DNA of 64,000 nucleotides, taken from the NCBI RefSeq assembly GCF_013386585.1, contig NZ_JACARO010000036.1:124001-188000 (forward strand). The letters are read 5' to 3'. Position 1 is the first letter of the stretch. The number at the start of each line of letters is the position of its first letter. Below are positions 1 to 8,589 of the stretch, in pieces. Below the pieces are notes generated by a model. It was not told the DNA's origin and did no database searches. It worked only from the letters and a program-made list of their open reading frames with translations. This DNA comes from Pseudomonas sp. P7548 (GTDB lineage Bacteria > Pseudomonadota > Gammaproteobacteria > Pseudomonadales > Pseudomonadaceae). A program made the translations under genes and the position numbers.

Positions 1-266
1 GCCCAGGGCAGTTCGGCGGGGTTACGAATGGCGCTGACGGCGATCCGGTCACCGTTGACGGTCAGGCTTTCCTGATCGTGGGCGACCTCTGCTTCGAAAG
101 TGCCATGCACGGTGTCGTACTTGAGCAGGTGGGCATTGATTGCGCTGTCACCCAAATCATTGATGGCGACGATCTGCAAATCCTGACGGTAGCCTTGGGT
201 ATACAGTGCGCGCAGGACATTACGGCCGATACGGCCAAAACCATTGATTGCGATACGAAGAGTCAT
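1..266 (-). CDS. gap: glyceraldehyde-3-phosphate dehydrogenase, partial (C-terminal part outside window)
   Basis: Only the first 88 codons are present; the frame stays open to the window edge. The start is the ATG at 266-264. The product begins with the Rossmann nucleotide-binding segment ([14 protein letters not shown], about residues 7-20), followed by INDLGD and KYDTVHGTF, which are characteristic of type I GAPDH. The enzyme interconverts glyceraldehyde 3-phosphate and 1,3-bisphosphoglycerate using NAD(P). It diverges from edd across a 221-base region with two HexR-type operators. That is the usual arrangement of the Entner-Doudoroff GAPDH in Pseudomonas. The catalytic Cys lies outside the window, so cofactor preference and completeness cannot be judged. 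Confidence 0.95.
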   Translation of the reverse strand, partial: MTLRIAINGFGRIGRNVLRALYTQGYRQDLQIVAINDLGDSAINAHLLKYDTVHGTFEAEVAHDQESLTVNGDRIAVSAIRNPAELPW

Positions 267-290
267 TGGAAAGTGCCTGTCGTCGATTTG

Positions 291-305
291 TTGTAAGAAT
301 TACAA
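291..305. promoter_or_regulatory. HexR operator, gap-proximal
   Basis: The sequence is TTGT-N7-ACAA (TTGTAAGAATTACAA), a perfect fit to the known HexR palindrome TTGT-N7/8-ACAA. It lies 25 bp upstream of the gap start. A possible gap promoter on the minus strand (TTGCCA at 343-348 and TATTTT at 319-324, 18-bp spacing) would place this site just downstream of the transcription start. HexR releases DNA on binding KDPG, the product of Edd. The match is seen directly; binding is inferred. Confidence 0.8.
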
Positions 306-352
306 GATTATTCGCATAAAAATAGAAAACAAGCCTTTTTAGTGGCAATATT

Positions 353-367
353 TTGTTCAATCTACAA
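353..367. promoter_or_regulatory. HexR operator, edd-proximal
   Basis: This is a second TTGT-N7-ACAA palindrome (TTGTTCAATCTACAA), 62 bp from the first and about 120 bp upstream of the edd start. Two sites in one divergent promoter region fit independent repression of gap and of edd-glk by HexR. The edd -10/-35 boxes could not be assigned with confidence. Confidence 0.75.
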
Positions 368-487
368 CGAGTGACCTGAATCAACTGGTCCGATTGGTCA
401 AGTAACACCCTGCCAACCTCTTCACGGCGGGCGTTTGACCAGCATAGACACTCAGGTCGCCACATCCGTTAGCCTGGAGTTCTACAC

Positions 488-2314
488 ATGCATCCCCGCG
501 TCCTTGAGGTCACCGAACGGCTCATCGCCCGCAGCCGCGCCACCCGCGAGGCCTACCTTGCGCTCATTCGCGGCGCCGCCAGCGACGGTCCGATGCGCGG
601 TAAGCTGCAATGCGCCAACTTTGCCCACGGCGTGGCCGGTTGCGGCACTGAAGATAAAAATAGCCTGCGCATGATGAATGCCGCCAACGTGGCAATTGTT
701 TCGTCATATAACGACATGCTCTCGGCGCACCAGCCCTACGAACATTTCCCTGAACAGATCAAGAAAGCCCTGCGCGAAGTCGGCTCGGTCGGCCAGTTCG
801 CCGGCGGCACCCCCGCCATGTGCGACGGCGTGACCCAGGGCGAGCCCGGTATGGAGCTGAGCCTGCTCAGCCGTGAGGTCATCGCCATGTCCACGGCGGT
901 AGCGCTGTCCCACAACATGTTCGACGCGGCGCTGATGCTGGGCATCTGCGACAAGATCGTGCCGGGCCTGATGATGGGCGCGCTGCGTTACGGTCACCTG
1001 CCGATGATCTTCGTACCGGGCGGCCCGATGCCGTCGGGTATCTCCAACAAGCAGAAAGCCGACGTGCGCCAGCGCTACGCCGAAGGCAAGGCCACCCGCG
1101 AAGAACTGCTGGAATCGGAGATGAAGTCCTACCACAGCCCGGGCACCTGCACCTTCTACGGCACCGCCAACACCAACCAGTTGCTGATGGAAGTGATGGG
1201 CCTGCACTTGCCGGGCGCCTCGTTCGTCAACCCCTACACGCCGCTGCGTGACGCGCTGACCCGTGAAGCCGCGCACCAGGTCACGCGACTGACCAAGGCC
1301 AATGGCAACTTCACGCCGATCGGCGAGATCGTCGACGAGAAGTCCATCGTCAACTCCATCGTCGCCCTCAACGCCACCGGCGGTTCCACCAACCACACCC
1401 TGCATATGCCGGCCATCGCCATGTCGGCGGGCATCATCCTCACCTGGCAGGACATGGCCGACCTCTCCGAGGTGGTGCCGACCCTGTCCCACGTGTATCC
1501 AAACGGCAAGGCCGACATCAACCACTTCCAGGCAGCGGGCGGCATGTCGTTCCTGATCCGCGAACTGCTCGAAGCCGGCCTGCTCCACGAAGACGTCAAC
1601 ACCGTGGCCGGCAAGGGTTTGAGCCGCTACACCCAGGAGCCGTTCCTGGTGGACGGCGAACTGATCTGGCGCGACGGCCCTATCGAAAGCCTCGACGAAA
1701 CCATCCTGCGCCCCGTGGCCCGTGCGTTCTCGCCAGAAGGCGGCTTGCGTGTGATGGAAGGCAACCTCGGCCGTGGCGTGATGAAAGTCTCGGCAGTAGC
1801 CCTTGAACACCAAGTCGTCGAAGCGCCTGCGGTAGTGTTCCAGGACCAGCAGGACCTGGCCGATGCGTTCAAGGCTGGCCAGCTGGAAAAAGATTTCGTC
1901 GCGGTGATGCGCTTCCAGGGCCCGCGCTCCAACGGCATGCCTGAACTGCACAAGATGACCCCGTTCCTCGGCGTGTTGCAGGACCGTGGTTTCAAAGTGG
2001 CCCTCGTAACTGACGGGCGTATGTCCGGCGCCTCGGGTAAGATCCCCGCCGCGATTCACGTCAATCCCGAAGCCCAGAGCGGCGGGCCGCTGGCGCGAGT
2101 GCAAGATGGCGATATCATTCGCGTCGATGGCGTTACCGGCACCTTGGAGCTTAAGGTGGACGCCGAAGAATTTGCAGCGCGCACGCCTGCCACGGGCCTG
2201 TTGGGCAATAACGTGGGGGCCGGTCGCGAGCTGTTTGCATTTATGCGCTTGGCCGCAAGCTCCGCAGAGCAGGGCGCCAGCGCCTTTACCGCTGCCTTGG
2301 AGACGCTTAAGTGA
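488..2314 (+). CDS. edd: phosphogluconate dehydratase (Entner-Doudoroff)
   Basis: It converts 6-phosphogluconate to 2-keto-3-deoxy-6-phosphogluconate (KDPG), the first committed Entner-Doudoroff step. The 608 residues match the full family length. It belongs to the IlvD/Edd iron-sulfur dehydratase family: Cys112 in [12 protein letters not shown] and Cys154 in CDKIVPG are conserved cluster-ligand motifs, and a C-terminal GRMSGASGK segment is typical. The ATG at 488 follows TGGAG. It overlaps glk by four bases (GTGA), so the two are translationally coupled. HexR operators upstream imply induction through KDPG. Confidence 0.98.
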   Translation: MHPRVLEVTERLIARSRATREAYLALIRGAASDGPMRGKLQCANFAHGVAGCGTEDKNSLRMMNAANVAIVSSYNDMLSAHQPYEHFPEQIKKALREVGSVGQFAGGTPAMCDGVTQGEPGMELSLLSREVIAMSTAVALSHNMFDAALMLGICDKIVPGLMMGALRYGHLPMIFVPGGPMPSGISNKQKADVRQRYAEGKATREELLESEMKSYHSPGTCTFYGTANTNQLLMEVMGLHLPGASFVNPYTPLRDALTREAAHQVTRLTKANGNFTPIGEIVDEKSIVNSIVALNATGGSTNHTLHMPAIAMSAGIILTWQDMADLSEVVPTLSHVYPNGKADINHFQAAGGMSFLIRELLEAGLLHEDVNTVAGKGLSRYTQEPFLVDGELIWRDGPIESLDETILRPVARAFSPEGGLRVMEGNLGRGVMKVSAVALEHQVVEAPAVVFQDQQDLADAFKAGQLEKDFVAVMRFQGPRSNGMPELHKMTPFLGVLQDRGFKVALVTDGRMSGASGKIPAAIHVNPEAQSGGPLARVQDGDIIRVDGVTGTLELKVDAEEFAARTPATGLLGNNVGAGRELFAFMRLAASSAEQGASAFTAALETLK

Positions 2315-3267
2315 AGCTTGCGCTGGTCGGTGATATCGGGGGCACCAACGCCCGTTTTGCGTTGTGGCGGGACCAGGAACTGCATTCGATCCGCGTGCAT
2401 GCCACGGCGGATCACCAAAGCCCTGAGGAGGCCATCAAGGTCTACCTCAAGGAAGAAGGCCTGGAAATCGGGGACATCGGTGCGGTGTGCCTGTCAGTCG
2501 CCGGGCCGGTGAGCGGGGATGAATTTAAATTCACCAACAATCACTGGCGCCTGAGCAAGACTGCGTTTTGCAAAACCCTGCAGGTGGATGAGCTGCTGCT
2601 GGTCAACGACTTCTCGGCCATGGCCCTGGGCATGACCCGCCTCAAGCCGGACGAATTCCGCGTGGTCTGCGAAGGCACGCCGGAACCGTTGCGCCCAGCG
2701 GTGGTGATCGGCCCGGGCACCGGCCTGGGCGTCGGCACCCTGCTGGATTTGGGTGGCGGCCGTTGGGCAGCGTTGCCGGGGGAGGGCGGCCATGTCGACC
2801 TGCCCTTGAGCAGCCCGCGTGAAACCCAGCTGTGGCAACACATCTACACTGAAATCGGCCACGTCAGCGCCGAGACCGCCTTGAGTGGTGGCGGGTTGCC
2901 GCGTGTGTACCGTGCGATTTGCGCGGTCGACGGCCATACGCCGGTGCTCGATACGCCTGAAGCCATTACTGCAGCGGGCCTGGCGGGCGACCCGGTGGCG
3001 ATGGAAGTGTTGAACCAGTTCAGCATCTGGCTGGGCCGGGTGGCCGGTAACAACGTGCTGACCACCGGTGGACGCGGTGGTGTGTATATCGTGGGCGGGG
3101 TGATACCCAGGTTTGCCGACTTCTTTATCAACAGCGGTTTTGCCAAGAGTTTCGGCGACAAGGGCTGCATGAGTGACTACTTCAAAGGCATTCCGGTGTG
3201 GTTGGTGACCGCGCCGTATTCCGGGTTGACCGGGGCTGGCGTGGCGCTCGAACAGGCATTTGCATAG
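2311..3267 (+). CDS. glk: glucokinase
   Basis: It phosphorylates glucose to glucose 6-phosphate with ATP in the cytoplasm and feeds the Edd pathway. The 318-residue protein is of the bacterial Glk type: the phosphate-binding motif GDIGGTNAR is at residues 7-15, GPGTGLG in the middle, and [11 protein letters not shown] near the C-terminus. The GTG start at 2311 overlaps the edd stop by 4 bp. It is followed by a REP doublet, then gltR with its own strong ribosome-binding site. This placement between edd and gltR-gtrS is the standard Pseudomonas order. Confidence 0.97.
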   Translation: MKLALVGDIGGTNARFALWRDQELHSIRVHATADHQSPEEAIKVYLKEEGLEIGDIGAVCLSVAGPVSGDEFKFTNNHWRLSKTAFCKTLQVDELLLVNDFSAMALGMTRLKPDEFRVVCEGTPEPLRPAVVIGPGTGLGVGTLLDLGGGRWAALPGEGGHVDLPLSSPRETQLWQHIYTEIGHVSAETALSGGGLPRVYRAICAVDGHTPVLDTPEAITAAGLAGDPVAMEVLNQFSIWLGRVAGNNVLTTGGRGGVYIVGGVIPRFADFFINSGFAKSFGDKGCMSDYFKGIPVWLVTAPYSGLTGAGVALEQAFA

Positions 3268-3275
3268 TTGGTTAT

Positions 3276-3370
3276 GGCCTCTTCGCGAGCAAGCCCGCTC
3301 CCACATTCGATCGCGTTCCAACTTGGGAATGCAGGCAAATGTGGGAGCGGGCTTGCTCGCGAAGGGGGCC
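3276..3370. repeat. REP doublet (REPIN-like) 1
   Basis: Two inverted copies of the GTGGGAGCGGGCTTGCTCGCGAAG core (3281-3306 and 3338-3365) surround a spacer of about 30 bp, so the element can fold as one long hairpin. It lies between glk and gltR. Both arms are of the 'CTCGCGAA' subtype. Confidence 0.9.
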
Positions 3371-3402
3371 TCAAGGGCAACAAATGACTTAAGCTTGGCC
3401 AT

Positions 3403-3415
3403 AACAACAAGGAGG
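3403..3415 (+). promoter_or_regulatory. A-rich Hfq/Crc-type motif overlapping the gltR ribosome-binding site
   Basis: AACAACAA (3403-3410) fits the AANAANAA catabolite-activity motif bound by Hfq-Crc in Pseudomonas. It runs directly into AAGGAGG (3409-3415), five bases before the gltR GTG start. The position suggests translational repression of the gltR-gtrS glucose-response system when preferred organic acids are available. The motif is seen; regulation is inferred. Confidence 0.6.
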
Positions 3416-3420
3416 ACCCC

Positions 3421-4155
3421 GTGAGCGTAATCAGTAAATCGATTCTCCTCGTCGACGACGACCAGGAAATCCGCGAATTGCTGCAAACCTACCTCAGTCG
3501 CGCCGGTTTCCAGGTGCGTGGGGTGCCGGACGGTGCGGGGTTCCGTCAGGCGATGAACGAGGCGCCCTGCGACCTGGTCATCCTTGATGTGATGTTGCCG
3601 GACGAAGACGGTTTCAGCCTTTGCCGCTGGATCCGCCAGCACCCGCGCCAGGCGCAGGTGCCGATCATCATGCTCACCGCCAGTTCCGACGAAACCGACC
3701 GCGTGATCGGCCTGGAGCTGGGCGCCGACGACTACATCGGCAAGCCGTTCAGCCCCCGTGAATTGCAGGCACGCATCAAGGCGTTGCTGCGCCGTGCCCA
3801 GTTTGGCCAGGAGCGTAGTGGCGCGGGCGATGTATTGGTCTTTGACGAATGGCGCCTGGACATGATCAGCCATCGCCTGTTCCACGTGGATGGCGAAGAG
3901 GTGATTCTCTCGGGCGCCGACTTTGCCCTGCTCAAATTGTTTCTCGACCACCCCCAACAGATTCTCGACCGCGACACCATCGGCAACGCCACCCGGGGCC
4001 GCGACCTGATGCCGCTGGACCGTATCGTCGACATGGCCGTCAGCCGCTTGCGCCAGCGCCTGCGCGATACCGAAAAACCTCCGCGACTGATCCGTACCGT
4101 GCGCGGCAGCGGTTACCAACTGGCAGCCAGCGTGGTTGCCGGCAATGCCCACTGA
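3421..4155 (+). CDS. gltR: two-component response regulator GltR (OmpR family)
   Basis: This 244-residue DNA-binding regulator controls glucose uptake and peripheral glucose metabolism with its kinase GtrS. The receiver domain spans residues 1-120, with acidic pocket DDD at 12-14, phosphoacceptor Asp56 (LVILDVMLPD) and a conserved Lys in GADDYIGKPF. An OmpR-type winged helix occupies about residues 140-240 (RTVRGSGYQLA). The GTG start is fixed by the strong AAGGAGG before it. It overlaps the gtrS start by 11 bp. An A-rich motif over its ribosome-binding site suggests Hfq/Crc control. Confidence 0.93.
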   Translation: MSVISKSILLVDDDQEIRELLQTYLSRAGFQVRGVPDGAGFRQAMNEAPCDLVILDVMLPDEDGFSLCRWIRQHPRQAQVPIIMLTASSDETDRVIGLELGADDYIGKPFSPRELQARIKALLRRAQFGQERSGAGDVLVFDEWRLDMISHRLFHVDGEEVILSGADFALLKLFLDHPQQILDRDTIGNATRGRDLMPLDRIVDMAVSRLRQRLRDTEKPPRLIRTVRGSGYQLAASVVAGNAH

Positions 4156-5614
4156 ACATTTGACCGAACGCCGCCGTCGCTTCCCGGTGCCGCGTTCGCT
4201 GCTGGGGCGGATGCTGCTGCTGACGTTGCTGGCGGTGTTGTTTGCCCAAGCGCTGTCGAGCGTGATCTGGGTCTCACAATTGCGCGCTACCCAGCTCGAA
4301 GGCCTGGTCACCAGCGCCCGTAGCCTGGCGCATTCGATGACGGCCAGCGTAAGTTACTTCCGTTCGTTGCCGGTGGCCTATCGTCCGTTGGTCCTGGACC
4401 AATTGCGTAGCATGGGCGGCACCCGTTTTGTGGTGACCCTCAACGATCGCCCCCTGGACATGGCCATCCTGCCCCAGACCCCGCGCAAGCAAGCGGTGCT
4501 GCAGACGGTGGATGAAGTGCTGCGCCAGACCCTGGGCGCCGACGTGCATATCTCGGTGGAATTCGTCAGTGCCGAAGACCTGCGTATCTTCAACGCCGGC
4601 TTGAAGCTCGATGAGTTGCCACGCTCGTGGGCGCATTACGCGCTGACCCTCGAACCGGTCAACCCGCCGGTGCTGGTCACCCAGATCCAACTCGCTCCTG
4701 GCGAATGGCTGTATATCGCCTCGCTGCTGCCCGAGCCCTACACCAGCCTTGAAGAGCAAGGCCTGCCGTCCCAGCAAGTGTGGTTCATCGTGCTCACCAG
4801 CGGTTTTCTGCTGCTGTTCATCGGCCTGCTGGTGCATTGGCAGAGCCGGCCCCTCAAGCGTCTGGCGCGGGCCGCGCGGGACATGTCCCTGGGCGCCGAT
4901 GTAGAACCGGTGGCCGAAGGCGGCGGCAGTGAAGTGGTGGAAGTGGGGCGGGCTTTCAATGCCATGCGCGAGCGGATCAGCCGTTACCTCACCGAGCGCA
5001 GCCAGTTGTTCAGCGCCATTTCCCACGACTTGCGCACACCGATTACTCGCCTCCGCTTGCGTGTAGAACTGCTGGAAGACGAGAACCTGCAAACCAAGTT
5101 CGGTCGCGACCTGGATGAGCTGGAGCTGCTGGTGAAGGGCGCCCTGCAATGCGTGAAAGACACCGACATCCACGAGAACATCGAGCCCGTGGACCTCAAC
5201 CACGTCCTCGATTGCCTGGTGGAACCCTACCTCGCCCCCAACGGCAACGGCCGGATCACCCAGGACGGTCGCGCACTGGCGCCGTACCCGGGCAAGCCGC
5301 TGGCGCTCAAACGCTGTATCGGCAACCTGATCGACAACGCCTTGAAGTACGGGCAGAACGCGCACCTGCACATCGAGGACGATGGTGCGGAATTTATCCT
5401 GCACGTCGATGACGAAGGCCCGGGTGTGCCGGAGCAGCGCCTGGAGCAAGTCTTCGAACCGCACTTCCGCCTCGCCGGCCAGCAGCAGGGCTACGGCCTG
5501 GGCCTTGGGATTGCGCGCAACATTGCCCATAGCCACGGGGGGGAAGTGAGTTTGCAGAATTTGCGTGAGGGTGGATTGCGCGTCACCTTGCAGCTCCCCC
5601 GTACCCTCGACTGA
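4145..5614 (+). CDS. gtrS: sensor histidine kinase GtrS (GltS)
   Basis: This is the membrane kinase partner of GltR. In Pseudomonas the family senses 2-ketogluconate and 6-phosphogluconate. The ATG at 4145 is chosen over an in-frame TTG at 4136; it overlaps gltR by 11 bp and gives 489 residues. There are two membrane segments (about 20-44 and 215-236) flanking a periplasmic domain, then HAMP, a HisKA domain with phosphoacceptor His294 (SHDLRTPITRL), and a HATPase with NLIDNALKYG, DEGPGVPE and GLGLGIARNI. The kinase appears complete. A REP doublet follows and no sugar transporter gene is adjacent. Confidence 0.92.
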   Translation: MPTEHLTERRRRFPVPRSLLGRMLLLTLLAVLFAQALSSVIWVSQLRATQLEGLVTSARSLAHSMTASVSYFRSLPVAYRPLVLDQLRSMGGTRFVVTLNDRPLDMAILPQTPRKQAVLQTVDEVLRQTLGADVHISVEFVSAEDLRIFNAGLKLDELPRSWAHYALTLEPVNPPVLVTQIQLAPGEWLYIASLLPEPYTSLEEQGLPSQQVWFIVLTSGFLLLFIGLLVHWQSRPLKRLARAARDMSLGADVEPVAEGGGSEVVEVGRAFNAMRERISRYLTERSQLFSAISHDLRTPITRLRLRVELLEDENLQTKFGRDLDELELLVKGALQCVKDTDIHENIEPVDLNHVLDCLVEPYLAPNGNGRITQDGRALAPYPGKPLALKRCIGNLIDNALKYGQNAHLHIEDDGAEFILHVDDEGPGVPEQRLEQVFEPHFRLAGQQQGYGLGLGIARNIAHSHGGEVSLQNLREGGLRVTLQLPRTLD

Positions 5615-5627
5615 ATACACCGCATCC

Positions 5628-5700
5628 CTTGTAGGAGCCCGGCTTGCCGGCGATGGCGTTCTCAAGGGCCCCATCGCAGGCAAGCCAGCTCCCACATTTT
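5628..5700. repeat. REP doublet (REPIN-like) 2
   Basis: A shorter element with arms near 5630-5655 (GTAGGAGCCCGGCTTGCCGGCGAT) and 5673-5698 (ATCGCAGGCAAGCCAGCTCCCACA) in inverted orientation. It sits between the convergent gtrS and AraC genes. The right arm is of the 'AGGCAAGCCAGC' subtype, unlike the left. Confidence 0.85.
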
Positions 5701-5713
5701 GATTGGTGGGGTG

Positions 5714-6643
5714 TCAGACGCTTTGGCGCATCCGGGCCAGGTCGCGCAAGGGTGGCGCACCGAACAACCGGCTGTACTCCCGGCTGAACTGCGACGGGCT
5801 TTCATAACCTACCCGATACCCCGCTGCCGACGCCTCTAGCCCTTCGGCAATCATCAACCGCCGAGCCTCCTGCAAGCGCAGTTGCTTCTGGTATTGCAGC
5901 GGGCTCATGGCGGTGATCGCCTTGAAGCGGTGGTGCAAGGTCGAGACGCTGAGGTTCACTTCCTTGGCCAGGTCGTCGATGCGCAGCGGTTGTTCGTAGT
6001 TGCCGTTCAGCCAGGTGATCGCCTGGCTGACGCGATGGCTCTGGCTGTTGGTCACGGCGATCTCATACAGCCGATAGCCCTGCGGGCCCCGCAATAAACG
6101 GTAGAGGATTTCGCGGTTGATCAGCGGCGCCAGCATGGCGATGTCTTTGGGGGTATCCAGCAGTCGCGCCAGGCGCAACACGGCGTCGAGCAACTGGGTA
6201 TCGATGCGGTCGACGTACATGCCACGGGAAGTCGGGCGCGAAGGCACGCCCATCGGCCCGGCTTCGGCAATCAGCGCGGTGAGCTGCGCCGGGTCGATGT
6301 TGATACGCACCGACAGATTGGGGTCTTCCGGTGTGGCGTCGATGATCCGCCCGGCCACCGGCATCGCGACAGAAAACACCAGGTAGTTGAGTGGGTCGTA
6401 GGCAAAGATTTCGTCGGCCAGTCGCACTTCCTTGCTGCCGCTGGCCAGGATGCACAAGGCCGGTTCCACCAGCACCGGCATGAAGTCGCGCGGTGTGTTG
6501 TGGCGGTTCAGGTACAGCGAGGTGATCGCTGTCCCGTAGGAGCCATCTTCCCAGGTGTGCCGGTGCACGATGGCGGCCAGCTCGGCGCGCTGTTTTTCCA
6601 TCTCGGCATCGAGGGGCATGGGCTTATGTTCCGGCGACGACAT
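5714..6643 (-). CDS. AraC-family transcriptional regulator (AraC_N cupin type)
   Basis: This 309-residue regulator has an N-terminal AraC_N-type sensing domain (about 20-190) and two C-terminal helix-turn-helix motifs. The first is around VNLSVSTLHHRFKAITAMS, the second in the AAGYRVGYESPSQFSREYSR region with the family motif GYxSPSQFSREY. The ATG at 6643 follows GAGGA. It diverges from a small monooxygenase-like gene, and an 11-bp inverted repeat (TGCACAATCCT) lies in the shared 328-base region, a likely operator pair. The ligand is unknown; the adjacent gene is the probable target. Confidence 0.88.
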   Translation of the reverse strand: MSSPEHKPMPLDAEMEKQRAELAAIVHRHTWEDGSYGTAITSLYLNRHNTPRDFMPVLVEPALCILASGSKEVRLADEIFAYDPLNYLVFSVAMPVAGRIIDATPEDPNLSVRINIDPAQLTALIAEAGPMGVPSRPTSRGMYVDRIDTQLLDAVLRLARLLDTPKDIAMLAPLINREILYRLLRGPQGYRLYEIAVTNSQSHRVSQAITWLNGNYEQPLRIDDLAKEVNLSVSTLHHRFKAITAMSPLQYQKQLRLQEARRLMIAEGLEASAAGYRVGYESPSQFSREYSRLFGAPPLRDLARMRQSV

Positions 6644-6971
6644 GGGGCGTCCTCTACAGGCTGCTTTGATGGGGTCAGCTTAGCGGCGGCTTTTCAAAAA
6701 GTGTTAGGTCGATTCTGCACAATCCTTGCCTGATCCTGCGACAGGTCGTGAATCAGGCAAGCACAGGGCCTGTCATCTCCTTGAAACACTGAACATAGGC
6801 CTGGAATAAACCCCGGGTGGCAAACGTCCTCCCTACGCTTCTCGCAGGATTGTGCAATAAGCCTGCAGGAATTGACTAACTGCGCCGACACCCGCGCCGT
6901 TATCTTTGATCCTGTGGCAACACGCCCTCACAGTGTTTGCCGAGCATCACTTCTCAACGGGAGAGTCGAAC
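6644..6971. other. 328-base divergent regulatory region without a gene
   Basis: No convincing gene lies here. It holds the 11-bp inverted pair TGCACAATCCT (6716-6726) and AGGATTGTGCA (6846-6856), and near the second copy CTGCAGG. This fits a shared promoter region between the AraC regulator and the monooxygenase-like gene. Confidence 0.7.
6716..6856. promoter_or_regulatory. inverted pair of 11-bp sites, probable AraC-regulator operators
   Basis: TGCACAATCCT at 6716-6726 and its exact reverse complement at 6846-6856 are 119 bp apart. One lies about 70 bp upstream of the araC-type gene, the other about 115 bp upstream of the divergent gene. AraC-family proteins often bind paired asymmetric sites that allow looping. 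The repeat is seen; assignment to this regulator is inferred from position. Confidence 0.5.
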
Positions 6972-7313
6972 ATGTCCACCCCCATTCCCGCGAGCCATAT
7001 GGCCTTTATCCGTGCCCGTACCGGGTGCAGCACCGAACTCGGTGCACGCTTGAGCAGTTTGATCGAACCGGGCCGTCAGGCTCAGGGTTGCCTGCAATTT
7101 TCGTTGCAGCATTCCCAGGTCGACCCCGATGTCTGGCTGGTCTCGGGGTTCTGGAGCAGCGAGCAGGCCATGAGCGCCTACTTCAACTCGCCAGCCCTGA
7201 TGATCTTTACCGAGCTGTTGAACGACATGGTGGTCCGCAGCATGGACTTCCAGACCTTCACCGATGCATCCGCTGCACACGCCTACGGCGAGTACCTGCA
7301 ACTCGCCGGCTGA
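6972..7313 (+). CDS. antibiotic biosynthesis monooxygenase (ABM)-like protein
   Basis: This 113-residue protein looks like a dimeric alpha/beta ABM fold protein: an early strand with HMAFIRARTG, a middle GCLQFSLQHSQVDP strand and the characteristic WLVSGFWSSEQAMSAYFNSP segment. Such proteins act on small aromatic or quinone substrates, or only bind them; the substrate here is unknown. The ATG at 6972 is preceded by GGGAGAG. It diverges from the AraC regulator, which probably controls it. A longer in-frame start at 6906 lacks a ribosome-binding site. Confidence 0.75.
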   Translation: MSTPIPASHMAFIRARTGCSTELGARLSSLIEPGRQAQGCLQFSLQHSQVDPDVWLVSGFWSSEQAMSAYFNSPALMIFTELLNDMVVRSMDFQTFTDASAAHAYGEYLQLAG

Positions 7314-7355
7314 AGGTCTAGAATGGCCGACTTTCCATTGGCCAGGACCTGCAAC

Positions 7356-7601
7356 ATGGCACGTAAACAATTTGCCCATCACGAAGCCGTCTCCGCCGTA
7401 GTGCCGGGAGAAGGTGGCTACAGCGCCGCCGTCGCCGTCAAGGCACTGGATGGCATGGGCGCACCGCAGTTTCACAAGATCCTTGATGGACAGAAGTTCA
7501 AGACCGCTTCCGATGCCGATGATGCGGCGACGGTGCAGCTTGAGCGGCTGGTTGATGTGGATGAAGAAGGTCAGTTGACCTGGGCAACTTCCACTAACTG
7601 A
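7356..7601 (+). CDS. hypothetical small protein
   Basis: I do not recognise a domain in this 81-residue acidic protein (MARKQFAHHEAVSAVVPGEG at the start). It lacks a signal peptide or membrane segment. The ATG at 7356 follows an AGGA; an in-frame ATG at 7323 would add 11 residues, but it sits in a TAGAATGG context that looks more like a -10 box. It lies just after the ABM-like gene and before a REP doublet, so it may belong to the same transcript. Confidence 0.6.
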   Translation: MARKQFAHHEAVSAVVPGEGGYSAAVAVKALDGMGAPQFHKILDGQKFKTASDADDAATVQLERLVDVDEEGQLTWATSTN

Positions 7602-7633
7602 AGCCGAACACTTTTTACTGCCCAACAAAGAGC

Positions 7634-7745
7634 AAATGTGGGAGCCGGGCTTGCCCGCGATGAGGGCAGGTCAGCCGACTCATCGGGTGGCTGACACTCC
7701 GCCATCGCGGGCAAGTCGAATCGTCGCACCGCCGTCCCCACACTG
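7634..7745. repeat. REP doublet (REPIN-like) 3, diverged
   Basis: The left arm TGTGGGAGCCGGGCTTGCCCGCGAT (from 7637) pairs with a degenerate right arm (ATCGCGGGCAAGTCGAATCG to CCCCACA, about 7703-7743). Inner segments CAGGTCAGCC and GGCTGACAC are also complementary, so the full element still folds. It sits between convergent genes. Confidence 0.75.
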
Positions 7746-7774
7746 TTCAGTTGTGTTTGTTAGAAAGTGATCAA

Positions 7775-8395
7775 TCAGCGCGGGCGGTGCATTTTGAACA
7801 GGGCCTCCGGCCCCAACTGGAAGTAATCCGCCGGCCCGCCGCCGCGCAAGATCGGCTCGGCGGCGGCGGTGTCGTAGATGCCGTCCTTGAGCAACCACTT
7901 GGCAATGTGCACGGCAACTACTTCACCCAGCACCAGCCAGCTCGGCACCGGCGCTTTGTCCGCGCGTTGCAGCTGGATGATCTGCGTCACCTTGCATTCG
8001 AACGACACCGGGCTTTCGCCCACCCGTGGCACCTTGATGATTTTCGAGGCGACTGGCGTCAGCCCGGACAATTCGAACTCGTTCACCTCTGGCGAAACTG
8101 CCGCACAACTCTGGTTCATCTGCTCGGCCAACGGGCGCGTGGCCAGGTTCCACACAAACTCGCCGGTCTGTTCGATGTTGTTCAGGCTGTCTTTGCGCCC
8201 GACACTGGAAAACCCGATGATCGGCGGAATGTAGTTGAACGCATTGAAGAAACTGTAGGGCGCCAGGTTCAGGCGGCCCTCGCTGTCTTGTGATGAAATC
8301 CAGCCAATGGGCCGTGGGCCGACGATGGCATTGAACGGGTCATGGGGCAGGCCATGGCCGTTGGCAGGTTCGTAGAAGTGGATATCGTCAGGCAT
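7775..8395 (-). CDS. flavin reductase-like domain (FMN-binding split barrel) protein
   Basis: This 206-residue protein belongs to the flavin reductase/DIM6-NTAB family. These bind FMN and often supply reduced flavin to a partner monooxygenase. Typical features are the N-terminal NAIVGPRPIGWISSQDSEG segment, then NLAPYSFFNAFNY and PPIIGFSS. The ATG at 8395 is preferred (AGGA upstream); an in-frame ATG at 8434 would add 13 residues without a clear ribosome-binding site. No oxygenase partner is adjacent except possibly the ABM-like gene 0.5 kb away on the other strand. The substrate is unknown. Confidence 0.85.
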   Translation of the reverse strand: MPDDIHFYEPANGHGLPHDPFNAIVGPRPIGWISSQDSEGRLNLAPYSFFNAFNYIPPIIGFSSVGRKDSLNNIEQTGEFVWNLATRPLAEQMNQSCAAVSPEVNEFELSGLTPVASKIIKVPRVGESPVSFECKVTQIIQLQRADKAPVPSWLVLGEVVAVHIAKWLLKDGIYDTAAAEPILRGGGPADYFQLGPEALFKMHRPR

Positions 8396-8589
8396 GGCCG
8401 GGGTTCCTGCTAATGGGATCGGTGAGGTGGCCATACTGCAAGCCGTGGCGATGAATTTCCACCGGCCCTATGGAATTTTCATTCCTCGGCCACCTATTTT
8501 TCACAGCGCCACGTTCAGTCTGCGCCCAGGTCGACACCCCCTCTATAAGTCGGCCCATTGAAAGACTGAGCTTTGGAGCCTTCTACCCG

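Noticed and set aside
704..2104. 466-codon minus-strand frame in edd
   Set aside because: Shadow of edd; His/Gln/Gly-rich translation without a family match.
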